Positions 1 to 12,200 of a stretch of DNA of 64,000 nucleotides are shown one piece after another. The stretch comes from Alitta virens (taxonomy: Eukaryota; Annelida; Polychaeta; Phyllodocida; Nereididae): the NCBI GenBank assembly GCA_932294295.1, contig OW028583.1, positions 2,232,501 to 2,296,500 of the forward strand, written 5' to 3'. The stretch's first letter is position 1. Every line of letters begins with the position of its first letter. The notes under the pieces were generated by a model, which made no database searches, was not told where the DNA came from, and saw nothing but the letters and a program-made list of their open reading frames with translations. The position numbers and the translations under genes were made by a program.

Positions 1-500
1 CCCATTTGTAGCCATTTCATCACAAACCCATTGTTTACCTACACACAACTAGCCCATGTTACTATGCCTAGGGGGGGGGGGGGGGGGGCTTCAAATCTCA
101 ATAATTCGCCTCAGGCAATAGACCTATTAATGAACATAGACATTATGCAATAGAAAACTTTGTAGGTAATTTCATCAAAGAAAAATTCGAGTACATTAAT
201 GGAAATATGACAATTAAAAGTAATGAAAGAGACGCCATATTTGATTTCGTGCCTAATGTTGCATTTTTTGTGTGCTTAACAAATACCTAAACATGTCATA
301 AGTCAATTAATCGAGGACCATAAAACTGCCCCATATTGATCAATGAAATTTTTGTTACATAACATGTCCATGAAAAGAATCACATGACTTTATTGTGCAA
401 CATTTTAGGACACAAGGACATTTATTGTAATGTAAATATGTTATCAATGTAATTTTTACCTGATGAATGTTAGTGTGCGAATAAATACTATATGTGGTGG
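1..500. other. Gene-free start of window
   Basis: No convincing coding sequence is visible. A run of 18 G lies at 71-88; comparable G runs recur elsewhere in the window, several of them inside small transposons. The rest is AT-rich non-coding sequence. Confidence 0.5.
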
Positions 501-765
501 TCATCTTATCTTATCTTATCTCATCTCATCTCATCTTGCCTTGTCTTATTTGGTCTTATCTCATATTTTGTCTCATCTTATCTTATCTTATCGTATCTTG
601 TTTTATCCTATCTTATCTTCTCTTGTTTTGTCTTGTCTTATCTTGTCTTATCTTATCTTGTTTTGTCTTATCTCATCTTGTCTCTTATCTAGTCTTGTCG
701 AGTCTTATCTTATCTTACCTTATCTTGTCTTATTTTATCTTATCTTATCTTATCTTGTCTTATTA
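501..765. repeat. TCTTA/TCTTG pyrimidine-rich microsatellite
   Basis: About 265 bp of imperfect pentamer and decamer units of the TCTTATCTTG type. All three forward frames stay open as Leu/Ser/Ile-rich artefacts. The same pentamer forms the array at 30670-31025 and a short run near 36130. Confidence 0.9.
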
Positions 766-980
766 TCTGACAACAACTGGCCTCTATCATAATAATATAT
801 GTGTATTCAAATAGTTTCTTATTCAATATTTTCAACTGTATTTCTAAATTCTTAAATCTACATTATATGGATATAAACATGTGACTTATAAATATAGAGC
901 GTTGGTTTAGTATACTTTTAAATTTTTGGCATGAATAGTCAGATCATACAGATAGGTATTACTGCCAACCAAAAATAAAA

Positions 981-1310
981 ACAAGTTTCGTAATTACGAA
1001 AAAAGTTTCTTATTGAATATAAAAGATAATTTGGTATATAATCTTTTGGTAATTACAAAAAAACTTTTGGCAATTACGAAAATTTGTTTGGTAATTACGA
1101 AACTTGTTTGGTCATTACGAAAATATGTTTCGTTACGAAAAAAACTTTTGGTAGGCTAATTACGAAAAGTATTTTGGTAATTACAGAAAACATTTGGTAA
1201 TTATGAAAAAACTTGGTAATTACAAAAAAGTTTCGTTATTACCAAAAAAAAACTTTTTGTTTTTACCAAAAACTTTTCGTAATTACCAAAAAACTATCGT
1301 TATTACTAAA
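981..1310. repeat. Short interspersed GGTAATTACGAAAA repeats in both orientations
   Basis: About fifteen copies of a roughly 20-bp motif, GGTAATTACGAAAA, occur in forward orientation in the left part. Its reverse complement (TTTCGTAATTACC-like) occurs in the right part, so the block can fold on itself. The flanks 766-980 and 1311-1735 show nothing recognisable. Confidence 0.75.
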
Positions 1311-1781
1311 TAAAAAAATAAATTGTTTTGATAGTTGGCACCAATACGCATTATTCTGTTATTTTTCTTCAAATCACTGCAGAATATTTCTGGCATGCTC
1401 CACCAAAACATTTAAAACTAAGTAATTTATTGGTCAATAAGTCCATGCAGTGTGACCTGAGGTCATAGGACATTCTATCACAACTCCGGCCCGTTGCAAT
1501 TTCCACCTTCTGGTCATAACGTCCTTTGTCAAAACCGTCCATGAGAAAAATTACCCTTAAATCAAAACTGTGTGTGAGACATTTTGACCTAATTTGAATA
1601 ACTTTGACATAGACACGTGTCCTAGTAAGTTCACAATACACAATTGTTCACACAAGGAACAATAGACTTAATGAGTTGTCTTAATGACCCGGGGATCTCC
1701 CCCTAGGCCCAAACGGCAGGTCATATTGTGAATATCAATATAGTACAGGGAGCAAGACCTGCTGGTCATATCGGCTCTGCC

Positions 1782-4781
1782 ATGGACACCTGCAGGACCC
1801 TGCTGGTTCTTTCCATTTTCGTATTGGTCAATTGCGATGATTATGATTATAGAAATGATCACCTGCTTCATGTTGTCAAGCTACCAAGCAAGTAAGTTGA
1901 TTTTATTGTTTTTTTGTTGTTTTTTTTAGCAAATTGATCTAAACAGCATAAATATTAATTCATATGCACATTTGAGGAACTATAAAGTCCACGATAATTG
2001 ATATATATATATATATTTATACATGCTTGATTGTATTGACAGAATGATATCATAATTGATACATTTTTATTTACTAAACAAACAATTAAATGAAACTCGA
2101 AATCATATGTATACAATACAAATGTAAACAATAACTCTTAAACCAAGGTAAAAATATTATTTTGATCCAAAGATCCTTTGACATGTCTAAGAGTCAACAG
2201 AAGTAAAACATTTACCATGTGCTTATCACATGATCTGAAAAATCAAAATTTTTTTTTCAATCTACCTTTTAGCTACACTCTGATTCACTCTTCTTATGTC
2301 ATACTCACCAACGTTCACAACAACCCTAACTCAAAACTTTCTGACTTGCCCTGGGGTGTTTAAACTGGAAGATGCCCTGAGTAAATTAGTTTTTGATGTA
2401 TGTAATAATGTTTTAGGTTAAATTATTATTATCAGTACCAATTAATCAGCATGATTCATGAACACCTGAACCTCGCCTGTGACAGCAAATCATCATGTTT
2501 TAATTTCTCAAAGGTTCCAATACACCTGCTTCAATATCATACTTGGCCAAATGTGCCACCCGCGTTTTCCATGAGAAGGATAAACGCCTGGAAAACACAT
2601 GGTTTTTAGCTAATTATAATGAGGCAAAAACCATGCCTTTTCCATGCGTTTGGATGAAAACACTTGTGGCACATTTGGCCATGTGGTCATTGAACATAAT
2701 TATAGCAGATACGCACATAGAACATAATTATATTATTATTATTATTAATCTTTATTGCAGACACACACACATACATTAGTTACAATATATGGGGGTCCAT
2801 ATCCTTCTAATAACTACCTAACTACTGAGTATTATTGTATACCACTGTAAAAACGAATTCACAAACCAACAGTATGAAGCAACTCAACTGCTCGTCCAAT
2901 ACAAATATAACAATGACTCCCAATGTCTTCTAATATGTAAGAATGCCAAAAGACGTCACTACTAATAACATTCATAATATAATAGAAGATGCACACACAG
3001 AACTTACTCGTCGAAGTAAGAATAGCAAATAGAACATAGTTTGCTCGTGTGCTTTTTATCATTCAATTATGTCCATCCCATTATGAGTCATTTAACGTCA
3101 TTGTAGGTAGAATATGTTGGCCTACTTATTAAGTCGAAACACAATGGATTTAATAAAAAGGAATTCTTTGGTCTTATTAGGTGCAGTCAAGCCCTATACA
3201 GTTTACCTGTAAGTGGCTGAGCAATTATCATTCCCCCATCTTTCCTATTAAATAAGAACTACCATTATTTACATTCAAATCACATACTAGCCATCTAGCC
3301 ATCTTCCCTTATTACTATCAAATATTTAGTAATTTTTTTTTTTTTTTTAATTGATGATTTTATTCAGTATGCAGGGGAGAATGGGGGTAAGCTGAGCCAA
3401 GGGGTAGGTTGAGCCACCCCTTGTTACAGGCAACTTACAATAGATATCAATGGGTTGGTGACCCAACTTGTAGTAGTAGTAATTTTATTAACCAAAAGTG
3501 GATGGCGACCAGAAAAGGCCTTTTCACTTTTGGTTAATAAAATTATTTTTACATAATGATATTTTGTGATTTTTCAATTTCAGCATCTACCGTAACAAGC
3601 ACCACTCTGTTGGGTCAGTTTTCACCAGACACCATCACGACCTCAGCCACACGAGGGATTTGTCTTACGCAGATGGCAACGGCCTCAACCACGACCTGAG
3701 CTACTCTCCGCAAAAGGATTCGTACGAGGTCATCTACATAAACGGCCAACATGGATCCGGCAGGAGGTTTAAGAGAAGTAATGGAAGAAGTGGTTATAGA
3801 CGTAATGACAATCGAAAAAGATACAACAACGACCGCAATGACCGCAACGACCACCGCGATCGCCATAACAACCCCGATCACCATGATCGCCGAAACAAAT
3901 GGGATGATGATTGGAAATCCAACAAAAATGACGGATACCGCAACCGCCATGATCGTTACAACGGCGGAAATCGCAAACACAATCGTGATGATAAATGGAG
4001 CTACAACCACGGCATAGACCCAACTGAGAAGAACAAACCGGAACACCGTGATGTGAAACGAATCAATCACCATGGTAACAACAAGTTCAAACACCGAGAG
4101 GATCATCACAGCTCTGAGACCAAATGGGAAAGCAACTATGGAAATGAGAGAAACAATCAATGGGAACCCAAAAGACACGCTGAGAAGACCAATAGACGGC
4201 GTGAATCCCATTCTTACGGAAATGACAATAACGACAAGTGGATATCCAACGGTTATGGCCGCAAAGACAGCAACGATGATAAGTGGGGTTCAGATAGTTT
4301 CAGAAGTGATGACAAGTGGGATTCTTCTCACAAGAGTTTCGGAAAAGATGATGATTTTGATGATAAATGGAGTTCATCTAAATCAAGATACGACAATGAT
4401 GCCGATGACAGCTGGACCAAGTCTGACGTAACATACGGACCACCGAACCCAACCTCAGCTCCAGCATACCAACAATCTCAAAATTCATACTCCTCCAAAA
4501 CTCAAGTATCGCCATGGGTTGTGTCTGAACAACCACACAGCGCTCCATACATGAAGCAAGTCACAGTCGTCAGGCAGTCCGGAAACCAAGCACCAACATA
4601 CGGCCGACCAGTAAAGTACAGCCGACCAGCAGCCACATACAGCGCACCGGTATCTTACGCTCAACCAGTAGTCTACACCAGACCAGTCAAACAACAGCCG
4701 CAGATCCTTTTCATCTCAAAACCACAAGCTATGGCTACTTACCAAAGTCTCCCCGAGCCTGATCAAGATTACAGGGTTTAG
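1782..4781 (+). CDS. Gene A: secreted Asp/Asn/Arg/Lys-rich protein with DDKW motifs (two exons, 435 aa)
   Basis: Exons 1782-1891 and 3584-4781 are joined by a GTAAGT donor at 1892 and a TTTCAG acceptor ending at 3583. The split codon is phase 2 and the frame stays open to TAG at 4779-4781. Residues 1-18 form a signal peptide (MDTCRTLLVLSIFVLVNC), so the product should enter the secretory pathway. Residues about 100-315 are very hydrophilic (D, N, R, K, H, S) and carry about ten tryptophans, mostly in a repeated [DN]DKW context. Residues about 322-435 change to a Pro/Tyr/Gln/Ser-rich tail with spaced Y-x-R/Q-P motifs. There is no cysteine after the signal. No known domain is recognised; the composition is that of an extracellular matrix or adhesive protein, which is inference. 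A weak TATAGTA lies at 1738-1744. No AATAAA is evident close downstream. Confidence 0.8.
2541..2684. mobile_element. Foldback MITE, GGCCAAATGTG family, in gene A intron
   Basis: The left end TTGGCCAAATGTGCCAC is mirrored by GTGGCACATTTGGCCA at the right end, with further internal symmetry around GCGTTTTCCATG. A second copy lies at 5341-5454. No coding capacity. Confidence 0.75.
3481..3544. repeat. Perfect 20-bp hairpin just upstream of the gene A acceptor
   Basis: Arm 3481-3500 (AATTTTATTAACCAAAAGTG) is perfectly complementary to 3525-3544, with a 24-nt loop. The right arm ends about 38 nt before the AG of exon 2, so in the transcript it could bracket the branch-point region. It could equally be a small foldback element. 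Confidence 0.85.
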
Positions 4782-5340
4782 AAGCTGGCACTTCTAACCG
4801 ACAAAATTTAATTTAGAAATTTTAGTGATTTGACTGATTATGGACACTTTTGAACCAATCGCTGTGTCAGCATGAAACTTGTGGATTTTTGTGGATTATA
4901 TTATTAGCTATGGTTACTCGCCAAACCAATTGATGGAATCAAAATCAACTTTAGTTAAAGAAAAACATTTTGTGAAAAATTACCAGAATCAAAAAGCAAA
5001 AACCTGGCGACCAATTACTGACTTGATATTTTCGACTGTTTGATTTTTACTAAAAGGGGACTTATGAGCCCAACAGGGGGAGCTGCGAATCAGTCCTTAC
5101 AACCTTTGTGTGATGATGTAATCGTGCAAACAGGTCAATGAGTACATCGGTGATGTCACAAAGGTTGTGAGTGCCAACATACAGCTCCCCCTGGTGACCT
5201 CAGACATCCCTAGGGCATAAAGAAATATTGACTACTGAAAACATGACATACAAAGCCATGTGCAATGATATTTCGACTAGATAAGTTGAAATTATAAATA
5301 ATTACCGAGTTCATTATGTAGGATAACTATTGTTATGGTC
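4782..5340. other. Gene A 3' flank, no further gene
   Basis: Non-coding. Around 5080-5210 there is an imperfect inverted pair (CAGGGGGAGCTG and CAGCTCCCCCTG, with CAACCTTTGTG and CACAAAGGTTG inside), consistent with another small foldback element. No clear polyadenylation signal was found. Confidence 0.5.
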
Positions 5341-5454
5341 ACATGGCCAAATGTGCGACATGCGTTTTCACCTTATTATGATTAGGCAAAAAACATGCGT
5401 TTTCCATGCGTTTATCCTTCTCATGGAAAACGCACATGGCACATTTGGCCATGT
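5341..5454. mobile_element. Foldback MITE, GGCCAAATGTG family, second copy
   Basis: The ends CATGGCCAAATGTGCGAC and GGCACATTTGGCCATG are inverted repeats, and the interior shares GCGTTTTCCATGCG with the copy at 2541-2684. No coding capacity. Confidence 0.75.
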
Positions 5455-5524
5455 CATATCAATTTGATCCATTTTAAATGTCAAATTATGGTGTAGCTTC
5501 CCAAGGACCTTGTTAAAGTTAGCA

Positions 5525-5667
5525 CTGGCGGATCCAGCCCAGCCTCTACTGGGGCCCAAAAGCATGACTATTAAGGTGTCTGTGGGTCACTATGTCATGG
5601 GCCACTATAGAAATTAAGTATTGGGGGGGGGGGGGGGGCATGGCGGCTGCCCTGGATCTGCCAGTGA
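5525..5667. mobile_element. MITE with CACTGGCGGATCCAG termini
   Basis: Terminal inverted repeat CACTGGCGGATCCAG on the left and CTGGATCTGCCAGTG on the right, with a run of 16 G near the right end. A related copy lies at 13637-13823, and partial copies near 34090, 40287, 52018, 55345-55495 and 55700-55855. Confidence 0.75.
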
Positions 5668-5843
5668 AAGTTAAACTCTAAAGATGCTCGTGAATACTGA
5701 CTCGATAGTCCTTTACCAGCTTTTAGATGGCTGCGGTTGTAATGACATGATAGTCCTGGACTTCATTGATAACTTGTTGTAGAACTATAATTTATTCATA
5801 TTTTCTGGTTGAACCGTGTGTTGTATTTATTTTGTTTATAGCA

Positions 5844-5947
5844 TTCCAAATTGGGACAACTTCGGCACAACGTCGGCGATGTTGATACGATGTCATTCCG
5901 ACAGCAGGCAATATGGAAATGACGTTGGCCCAATTTGGAATGCTACC
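5844..5947. mobile_element. Foldback MITE, GCATTCCAAATTGGG family
   Basis: The left end GCATTCCAAATTGGG mirrors CCCAATTTGGAATGC on the right; the interior has GACGTCGG-like inverted segments. A second copy sits in gene B intron 2 at about 10985-11092. No TSD defined. From 5948 to 6340 no gene is seen. Confidence 0.7.
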
Positions 5948-6344
5948 GGGACGTTCATTAGAACTGCAATATAAAATGTGTAATTAATGCAGTTATTTAT
6001 TTTTATTTCTTAAATGTATAACATGTTAGGATTTTGTACTGGACATATAACCTTTCAAATATCAGCCACCGAAAGGTAATTTTCATTCACCGTTGGTTCT
6101 TAGTATTAATGTTATAAATCTTGGTTTGTTTGTCTTAACTGCAGCAATCACGATCAGCAGAATAATTAAAAAATCCGATATATTTCTATGGAAACATTTC
6201 ATGAAAAGTGTTACAAGTTTGATTTTCAAAAAATAAAAACAATTTACACAGACAGCTATTTTTATTGTCTTTATTGCTAAATGGGCTAATTCTTAGAAAA
6301 TATGTCAAGTCTGAAAACAACCAGACAGCTGCGCTGTTAATTAT

Positions 6345-6570
6345 TTTTAAAAAAAGAGAGAAAAAAAATCATTAACAGATATTTTTACAATTAAATTATT
6401 AATTATTGAAAAATAGAGAGAGAAAAATACCTTTTATGGATATTTTCAAAATAAAATTTCATAACTATTGAAAAATAAAGAGAGTAAAAATGCTTTCATA
6501 GATATTTTTACAATTAAATTTTATAATTATTGAAAAATAAAGAGAGAACAAATGCTTTTATAGATATAAG
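6345..6570. repeat. 61-bp tandem repeat, about four copies
   Basis: The landmark GATATTTT recurs near 6379, 6439, 6501 and 6562 (spacing 60-62 bp), together with ATTGAAAAATA and AGAGAGA blocks. AT-rich and non-coding. Confidence 0.75.
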
Positions 6571-6654
6571 ACTTGCAAGTGTTGCCACCTGAGAAAACCT
6601 TTGTTGAATTTGAGTGAATTGAGTTTGAAGATAATCAGTATGGACATCATCAGC

Positions 6655-6800
6655 CTTTTGGTGTACGTAATAGTTATACACCATTACGAGGGATATAACA
6701 TTCCAATGTGGGTAGTTATATCCCGAGGCGTAGCCGAGGGATTTAACTGCCCACGTTGGAATGTTATATCCTGAGTATAAGGTGTATAACTGACTTATAC
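6655..6800. mobile_element. Foldback element, GGGATATAAC family
   Basis: Nested inverted segments: GTTATACACC with GGTGTATAAC, and GATATAACATTCCAA with TTGGAATGTTATATC. Related GGGATATAAC sequence occurs near 7085-7140 and in the larger elements at 15018-15832, 31482-31735 and 32155-32425. The small open frames over 6514-7063 are not genes. Confidence 0.65.
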
Positions 6801-7220
6801 CCAATGCGCATTCAATAGTGGCTTTTTTGCAATTTATAATGCCATATTTTAGCTGTAATTGTGGGACTATTTTCATGGATGATTTGATTTTGCAAAATTG
6901 TGATATGGTTGAAACTATGCAACAACAACAACAAACTCTAAGGCAAACAATCCTAAAGAGGATTTACTCTTTGTTGTGTACTAGGTCGGGATTTGTTGTG
7001 ATTGAACAATTTACCTTCTTTCACGTTGTTTGTGTTTGTTTGTTTTTGCTAATCCCTATATAAGCAGTTGTTCATGAATGATATTACTGCTCCAAAGCCG
7101 GGAGATAACATGCCAAACTGGCCAGTTATATCCCGGCAAAGAACAATAGAAAAGGGTCTACTTTGGGTATAATTCACAATTACCTTTGATTATTGTTGGC
7201 CAGCAGGCTCTTCTTCACTG

Positions 7221-7590
7221 TGTGTCATCACCTCACAGCCCAGCGACCTAATTATGTACATGTTTTTCTCATTTACCTATCGAAAGTAAATTAATCAATT
7301 TCTCTTATAGTCTATAGGCCGGCTTATGGTATTAAAGGTCTAACAATGAAATTACAGAATAATTAGATGTGGTAAGTTTACGCAATTCTTGTTCTGACAA
7401 GCAGGCAACTCAGAAAAATCGCCTAAACTCGAGAAATATGAATCCATTTCTCATGTATTTTGAAGAGAAGATTTCTTAAGTCTATACTCAGCCTATTGGC
7501 TACACAGTTTAACCAATCATTTTTTTGAACTAGGTAAACTAGCAAAGAATGTCCATAATTAGGTCGCTAGGCTGTTAGCTGACAGCACAC
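7221..7590. mobile_element. Inverted-repeat transposon remnant, CAGCCCAGCGACCTAAT family
   Basis: The left end TCACAGCCCAGCGACCTAAT is mirrored by ATTAGGTCGCTAGGCTGTTA on the right, with internal mirrored blocks AAATTAATCAATTTCTC and GACAAGCAGGCAACTCAG. A second copy lies at 14593-14974. No open reading frame. Confidence 0.75.
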
Positions 7591-7611
7591 CGTGTCTTGC
7601 TAGTCTATGCT

Positions 7612-7906
7612 AGAACTTTCTCCACAGTGGATTTTCACGAAAGGTTCTCTATTGTTCGCAATAATATTGGCTGAAAAGGTTCCCGCCTTTGGCTGTTATT
7701 GGCTGAAGCAAAGTGCATCCTAGCAGCAGTATTATTAGTGAATTTTAATTTATATTTGACATCTAATCGTTCAATTGATTTCTGTTATTTTCCGGAGAAA
7801 ATTATATTTATTGAATCAGTTAGTTAAGATCTGCTATGTCTGGAAAGCAAAATGAGTAATAAGAGGAGAAGAAGTTGCTGAATTCAGAGCTGCTCAGTGA
7901 AAAGAC
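7612..7906 (+). repeat. Dispersed repeat R1, copy 1
   Basis: Shares about 290 bp with 22748-23071 (reverse), 38229-38545 and 42805-42930. Landmarks are GGCTGAAGCAAAGTGCATCC, AGCAGCAGTATT, GAATCAGTTAGTTA and AGCAAAATGAGTAATAAG. No terminal inverted repeat or coding capacity was found; open frames over the copies are artefacts. Confidence 0.8.
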
Positions 7907-7937
7907 CCAATGCTCTGCCATAAAGAATTTGCATAAA

Positions 7938-8061
7938 TAAGACAGGTTCTGACTGATGTTATGTTTTATGTATTATTGTATGTTATTACTGTATGTTATT
8001 TGTATGTTTGACAAATGTATCAATTATGATATCATGTCAATAAAAATTATATATATATGTT
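7938..8061 (+). repeat. Probable non-LTR retroelement 3' tail ending in a TA microsatellite
   Basis: Ends in GACAAAT, then GTCAATAAAAATTATATATA. A similar ending followed by a different simple repeat occurs at 51715-51777, and a looser one at 17195-17338. This is typical of 3' ends of CR1/L2-like retroposons, but no open reading frame is attached. Confidence 0.45.
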
Positions 8062-8307
8062 TTATGAAATTTCAAAAAAAACCTGTCACATTTTTAGTGC
8101 ATCCTAACTATCCCACAAATGCAAACCAGGATTAATCTTATGAGTCAGAACAGAGTCTACAGACTGCACTTACTAAATCACAAAGTAGAAAGGGGCTAGA
8201 GTCAAGTGATATCTTAGATAAGTTAAATTTTCAAACAATTCAACGACCGTTTTTTGAAATAAAGATATACTTGACCTAAAGTTACGCATAGCTGAACACA
8301 ACAAGCA

Positions 8308-8625
8308 GCTGGGTGACCTAATGGTTAAGGCATCCGCCAATTTCACATTGGCCAGCTCTGCAGAATGTCGCAGAACCCGGGTTTGATCCCAGGTCTGGGC
8401 GCTCTTCATGAGCTACATCCCAGCAGCTGGATGTTGATCGTGTGAGATGTTAAATTGGAGGTACCTTGTACTCGGTGTCTATGCTGAGGCAAGTAAACAT
8501 CCCACCCATGGGGTAAATGTCTAGCATGGTGTGGACTCCAAGTCTTATATCATTATGTCTGCCTCTGGCAGTTGGTCAAATAAGCTGACTAAGCTTCAGA
8601 CATTAGACATTAGACATTAGACAAA
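8308..8625 (+). mobile_element. tRNA-derived SINE, full-length-like copy
   Basis: The head resembles a tRNA: box A-like TGGTTAAGGC and box B-like GGGTTTGATCCC. The body follows (CTATGCTGAGGCAAGTAA, CCCACCCATGGGGTAAATGT) and the copy ends in repeated GACATTA. A 5'-truncated copy lies on the minus strand at 56228-56452 and a fragment at 63770-63840. Confidence 0.85.
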
Positions 8626-9260
8626 CTTAATTTTGTCAGCTGTCAGAAAACTTTTAGCAGTTCATGGACCTTTTACTATCAATATAGAAGTGGAGTTTTC
8701 TGGGCAGTGTCTGTCAATAAAATATCCAATGCATAAATTATGACTATCATTTACCACTTGCCATTTTATTTTTTCAATTATCTTTAAATATTGATTTAGA
8801 AATATATCATGTGGCCTAGTAGTTTCACAATGCACATTGAATAAATACTAAGAATATTTAAGAGAACGGAATCATTACTGATATTCCAACGTTCTTTCAT
8901 TCCATTTCATGGACGACTATTCCAGGTATTCTCGTTCTATTGTGTTTGCTATGCACGTGCTGCATGTACTTCCGGAATTCCATTATACTTCAATGACGTC
9001 ATGCTGAGCACGTGTCAATATGCAGATTACCACCAGAACGTGCTGTGGCGACCTCAGTCGACTTGTAATCAATAAACTCATCCATGAAATCATTGATATT
9101 CATTCCAAGAAACAATACAAGAACTATCCTATCCCCTGCATACTTAGTACAGACAATTGGCAATTAAAATACTAATTTATTCAGAGAAGTACTTAATGCT
9201 GAGACCTAAGACTTGGCCTATCTTGTTGGTGATTTGACACTAGCACAGAAGGCAGTCACC
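8626..9260. other. Upstream region of gene B
   Basis: No gene is seen. Around 8880-9030 there are CACGTG-type and CAATGACGTCATG motifs (a CRE-like TGACGTCA near 8994), possible regulatory sites; this is inference. No canonical TATA box was found at a suitable distance from the gene B start. Confidence 0.35.
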
Positions 9261-12200
9261 ATGAATTCTTGCATTATTCTCCTCTTTGTGGCTTTCATAG
9301 CTTTTGTAAAAGCTGACAATGAATATGATCACCATGCTTCAGATTATTACGGAAACCATCCCCATGGTGACGCGCATCAACATTATGGCCTCCCAGCACA
9401 GTGAGTATAAGTTTATAGTGATATTTTAAAAGTAATTTTGTTTCAGCAGCTAGTAACATTTAAACTAGCTGCATGACTCCAGACTATAAGGAACATGAGA
9501 AATGCTCAAGCCAAACAAGGCCTGCATTGTAAAAAGCCCTTCTGACATGGCCATGACCTTGTCTAATTAAACTAGTTTATTAATCAGCAACATTGCTAAA
9601 AATAGCCCAAAACAAGTGCAAGTATAGCTTTGAGTTTCTACTGTGATAAATATAACCTTCTGCTACCATGTAAACATCATTGTTTATGGAATTGACCAAA
9701 CAGTGGCTGTATATACCCTCATGGTGCCACGGTTAAAACAATAAAATAAGACTTCTAATAATTACAGCAATAACAAAAATATTCAGAGTAATAATCCACT
9801 ATCTCATTAGCTCCATATTCCCACTGGCAAAAATCGCCGTGCATCGTGAACTGGCACAGCGACCTTTGCCCCGAATGGCCGTAATTTGAGTGGTTATTCA
9901 TCTGCTTTCTCATTAGATGAAACAGAAACTCATTGCACAATCAGAGTAAGCCTTGCCATATTTGGAAATGGCGTCATAGCATCATGGTGTAAGCTGATGT
10001 CTGATTGGCCCATAAATTAGTTCTTTTCTGCTCAAATCCTCACTAAAATTTAGAGGACAGCACCTGCAAGGCCTTCTATTAGCCCAGTAATGAATATTGC
10101 CAGCTTAGAGTATAGAAGGCAGCAGTTGTAATCCTCACTAAAATGTTCTCACACAAAATGCATTACCTTAATGGTGGGTGGTTTATTCTAAGATGACAGC
10201 AGTTGCAATCCTCACTAAAATTTTCTCACCAGGTCAAAGTTTCGCTCCGCTCGAGTGACAATCTTTGACGTTGTGAAAATGCATTACCTCAAAGGTGTGT
10301 GGTTTATTCTTAAATGGCAGCAGTTGCAATCCTCACTAACATTTTCTCACCAGGTAAAGTGTCGCTCCGCTCGAGTGACAATGAGTGACACGTAATCCTC
10401 ACTAAAATTTTCTTACCAGGTCAAAGTATCGCCCCGCTCGAGTGACAATAAGGGACTATTTGAAGTTGTGAAAATGCACCTTAACGGTGTGCGGTTTATT
10501 CTTAGATGGCGGTGGAATCCTCACTAAAATTTTCTCACCAGGTCAATGTGTCGCTCTGCTCGAGTGACAATGAGTGACACGTGATTAATCCTCACTAAAA
10601 TTTTCTCACCAGGTCAAAGTATCGCTCCGCTCGAGTGATAATGAGTGACACTTTGACGTTGTGAAATTGCATTACCTCAAGGGTGTGTGGTTTATTTTTA
10701 GTGCCATTCTGACCAAGAAAAACCCCAAGAAAGTCTTCCTGTATGCCGATGAGGGTTACTACAATAAAGGTCACAACTACGGGTTCTTCACCGGAGATGA
10801 GATTGGCTATGCTGGCAATGGTATCACTAACAACCTGGGTAAGACACATTTGGTATTGTAAGACACAATTGGTAATTATTAGATAACAGACATATTTAGT
10901 ATTTATATTGTTCAGAATAAGGTGGGACACATTTGGTATTGTTTAGAATTAGGCAAGACACAATTGGTAATTATCAGATAACATACCCAGATAGCGTTCC
11001 TAATCGTATCGACGTCGGCGCGATGTCGGCGACGTCAAAACTATGTAGAAACGACGCTGGCCCGATTTGGAATGCTATCTGGGACTGAGGTACATAATTG
11101 GCAGCTATATTGTTTATAATTAGGTAAGACAAATTTGGTAATTAGTTTAGAATTAGGTAAGACACATTTGGTAATTATTTTGGAATTAGGTAAGACACAT
11201 TTGGTAATTATTTTGTTTAGAATTAGGTAAGACACATTTGGTAATTATTTTGTTTAGCATTAGGGAAGATACATTAGTTAATTATTTTGTTTAGAATTAG
11301 GTAAGACACATTTGTTAATTATTTTGTTTAGCATTAGGGAAGATACATTAGTTAATTATTTTGTTTAGAATTAGGTAAGACACATTTGGTAATTATTTTG
11401 TTTAGAATTAGGTAAGACACATTTGGTAATTATTTTGTTTAGCATTAGGGAAGATACATTAGTTAATTATTTTGTTTAGAATTAGGTAAGACACATTTGG
11501 TAATTATTTTGTTTAGAATTAGGTAAGACACATTTGTTAATTATTTTGTCTAGAATTAGGTAAGATACATTTGGTAATTATTTTGGAATTAGGTAAGACA
11601 CATTTGGTAATTATTTTGTTTAGAATTAGGTCAGACACATTTGGTAATTATTTTGTTTAGCATTAGGTAAGATACATTTGTTAATTATTTTGTTTAGAAT
11701 TAGGTAAGACACATTTGGTAATTATTTTGTTTAGAATTAGGTAAGACACATTTGTTAATTATTTTGTCTAGAATTAGGTAAGATACATTTGGTAATCATT
11801 TTGTTTAGCATTAGGTAAGATACATTTGTTAATTATTTTGTTTAGAATTAGGCAAGACACATTTGGTAATTATTTTGTTTAGAATTAGGTAAGACACATT
11901 TGTTAATTATTTTGTCTAGAATTAGGTAAGACACATTTGGTAATTATTTTGTTTAGAATTAGGTCAGACACATTTGGTAATTATTTTGTTTAGCATTAGG
12001 TAAGACACATTTGGTAATTATTTTGTTTAGCATTAGGGAAGATACATTAGTTAATTATTTTGTTTAGAATTAGGTAAGATACATTTGTTAATTATTTTGT
12101 CTAGAATTAGGTAAGACACATTTGGTAATTATTTTGTTTAGAATTAGGTCAGACACATTTGGTAATTATTTTGTTTAGAATTAGGTAAGACACATTTGTT

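Noticed and set aside
463..814. Overlapping Leu/Ser/Ile-rich open frames
   Set aside because: They are translations of the TCTTA/TCTTG microsatellite in three frames, with no codon or protein signal.
3615..4211. 198-codon antisense hydrophobic frame resembling a membrane protein
   Set aside because: It is the complement of the polar low-complexity exon of gene A; Asp/Asn/Arg codons read backwards give Val/Ile.
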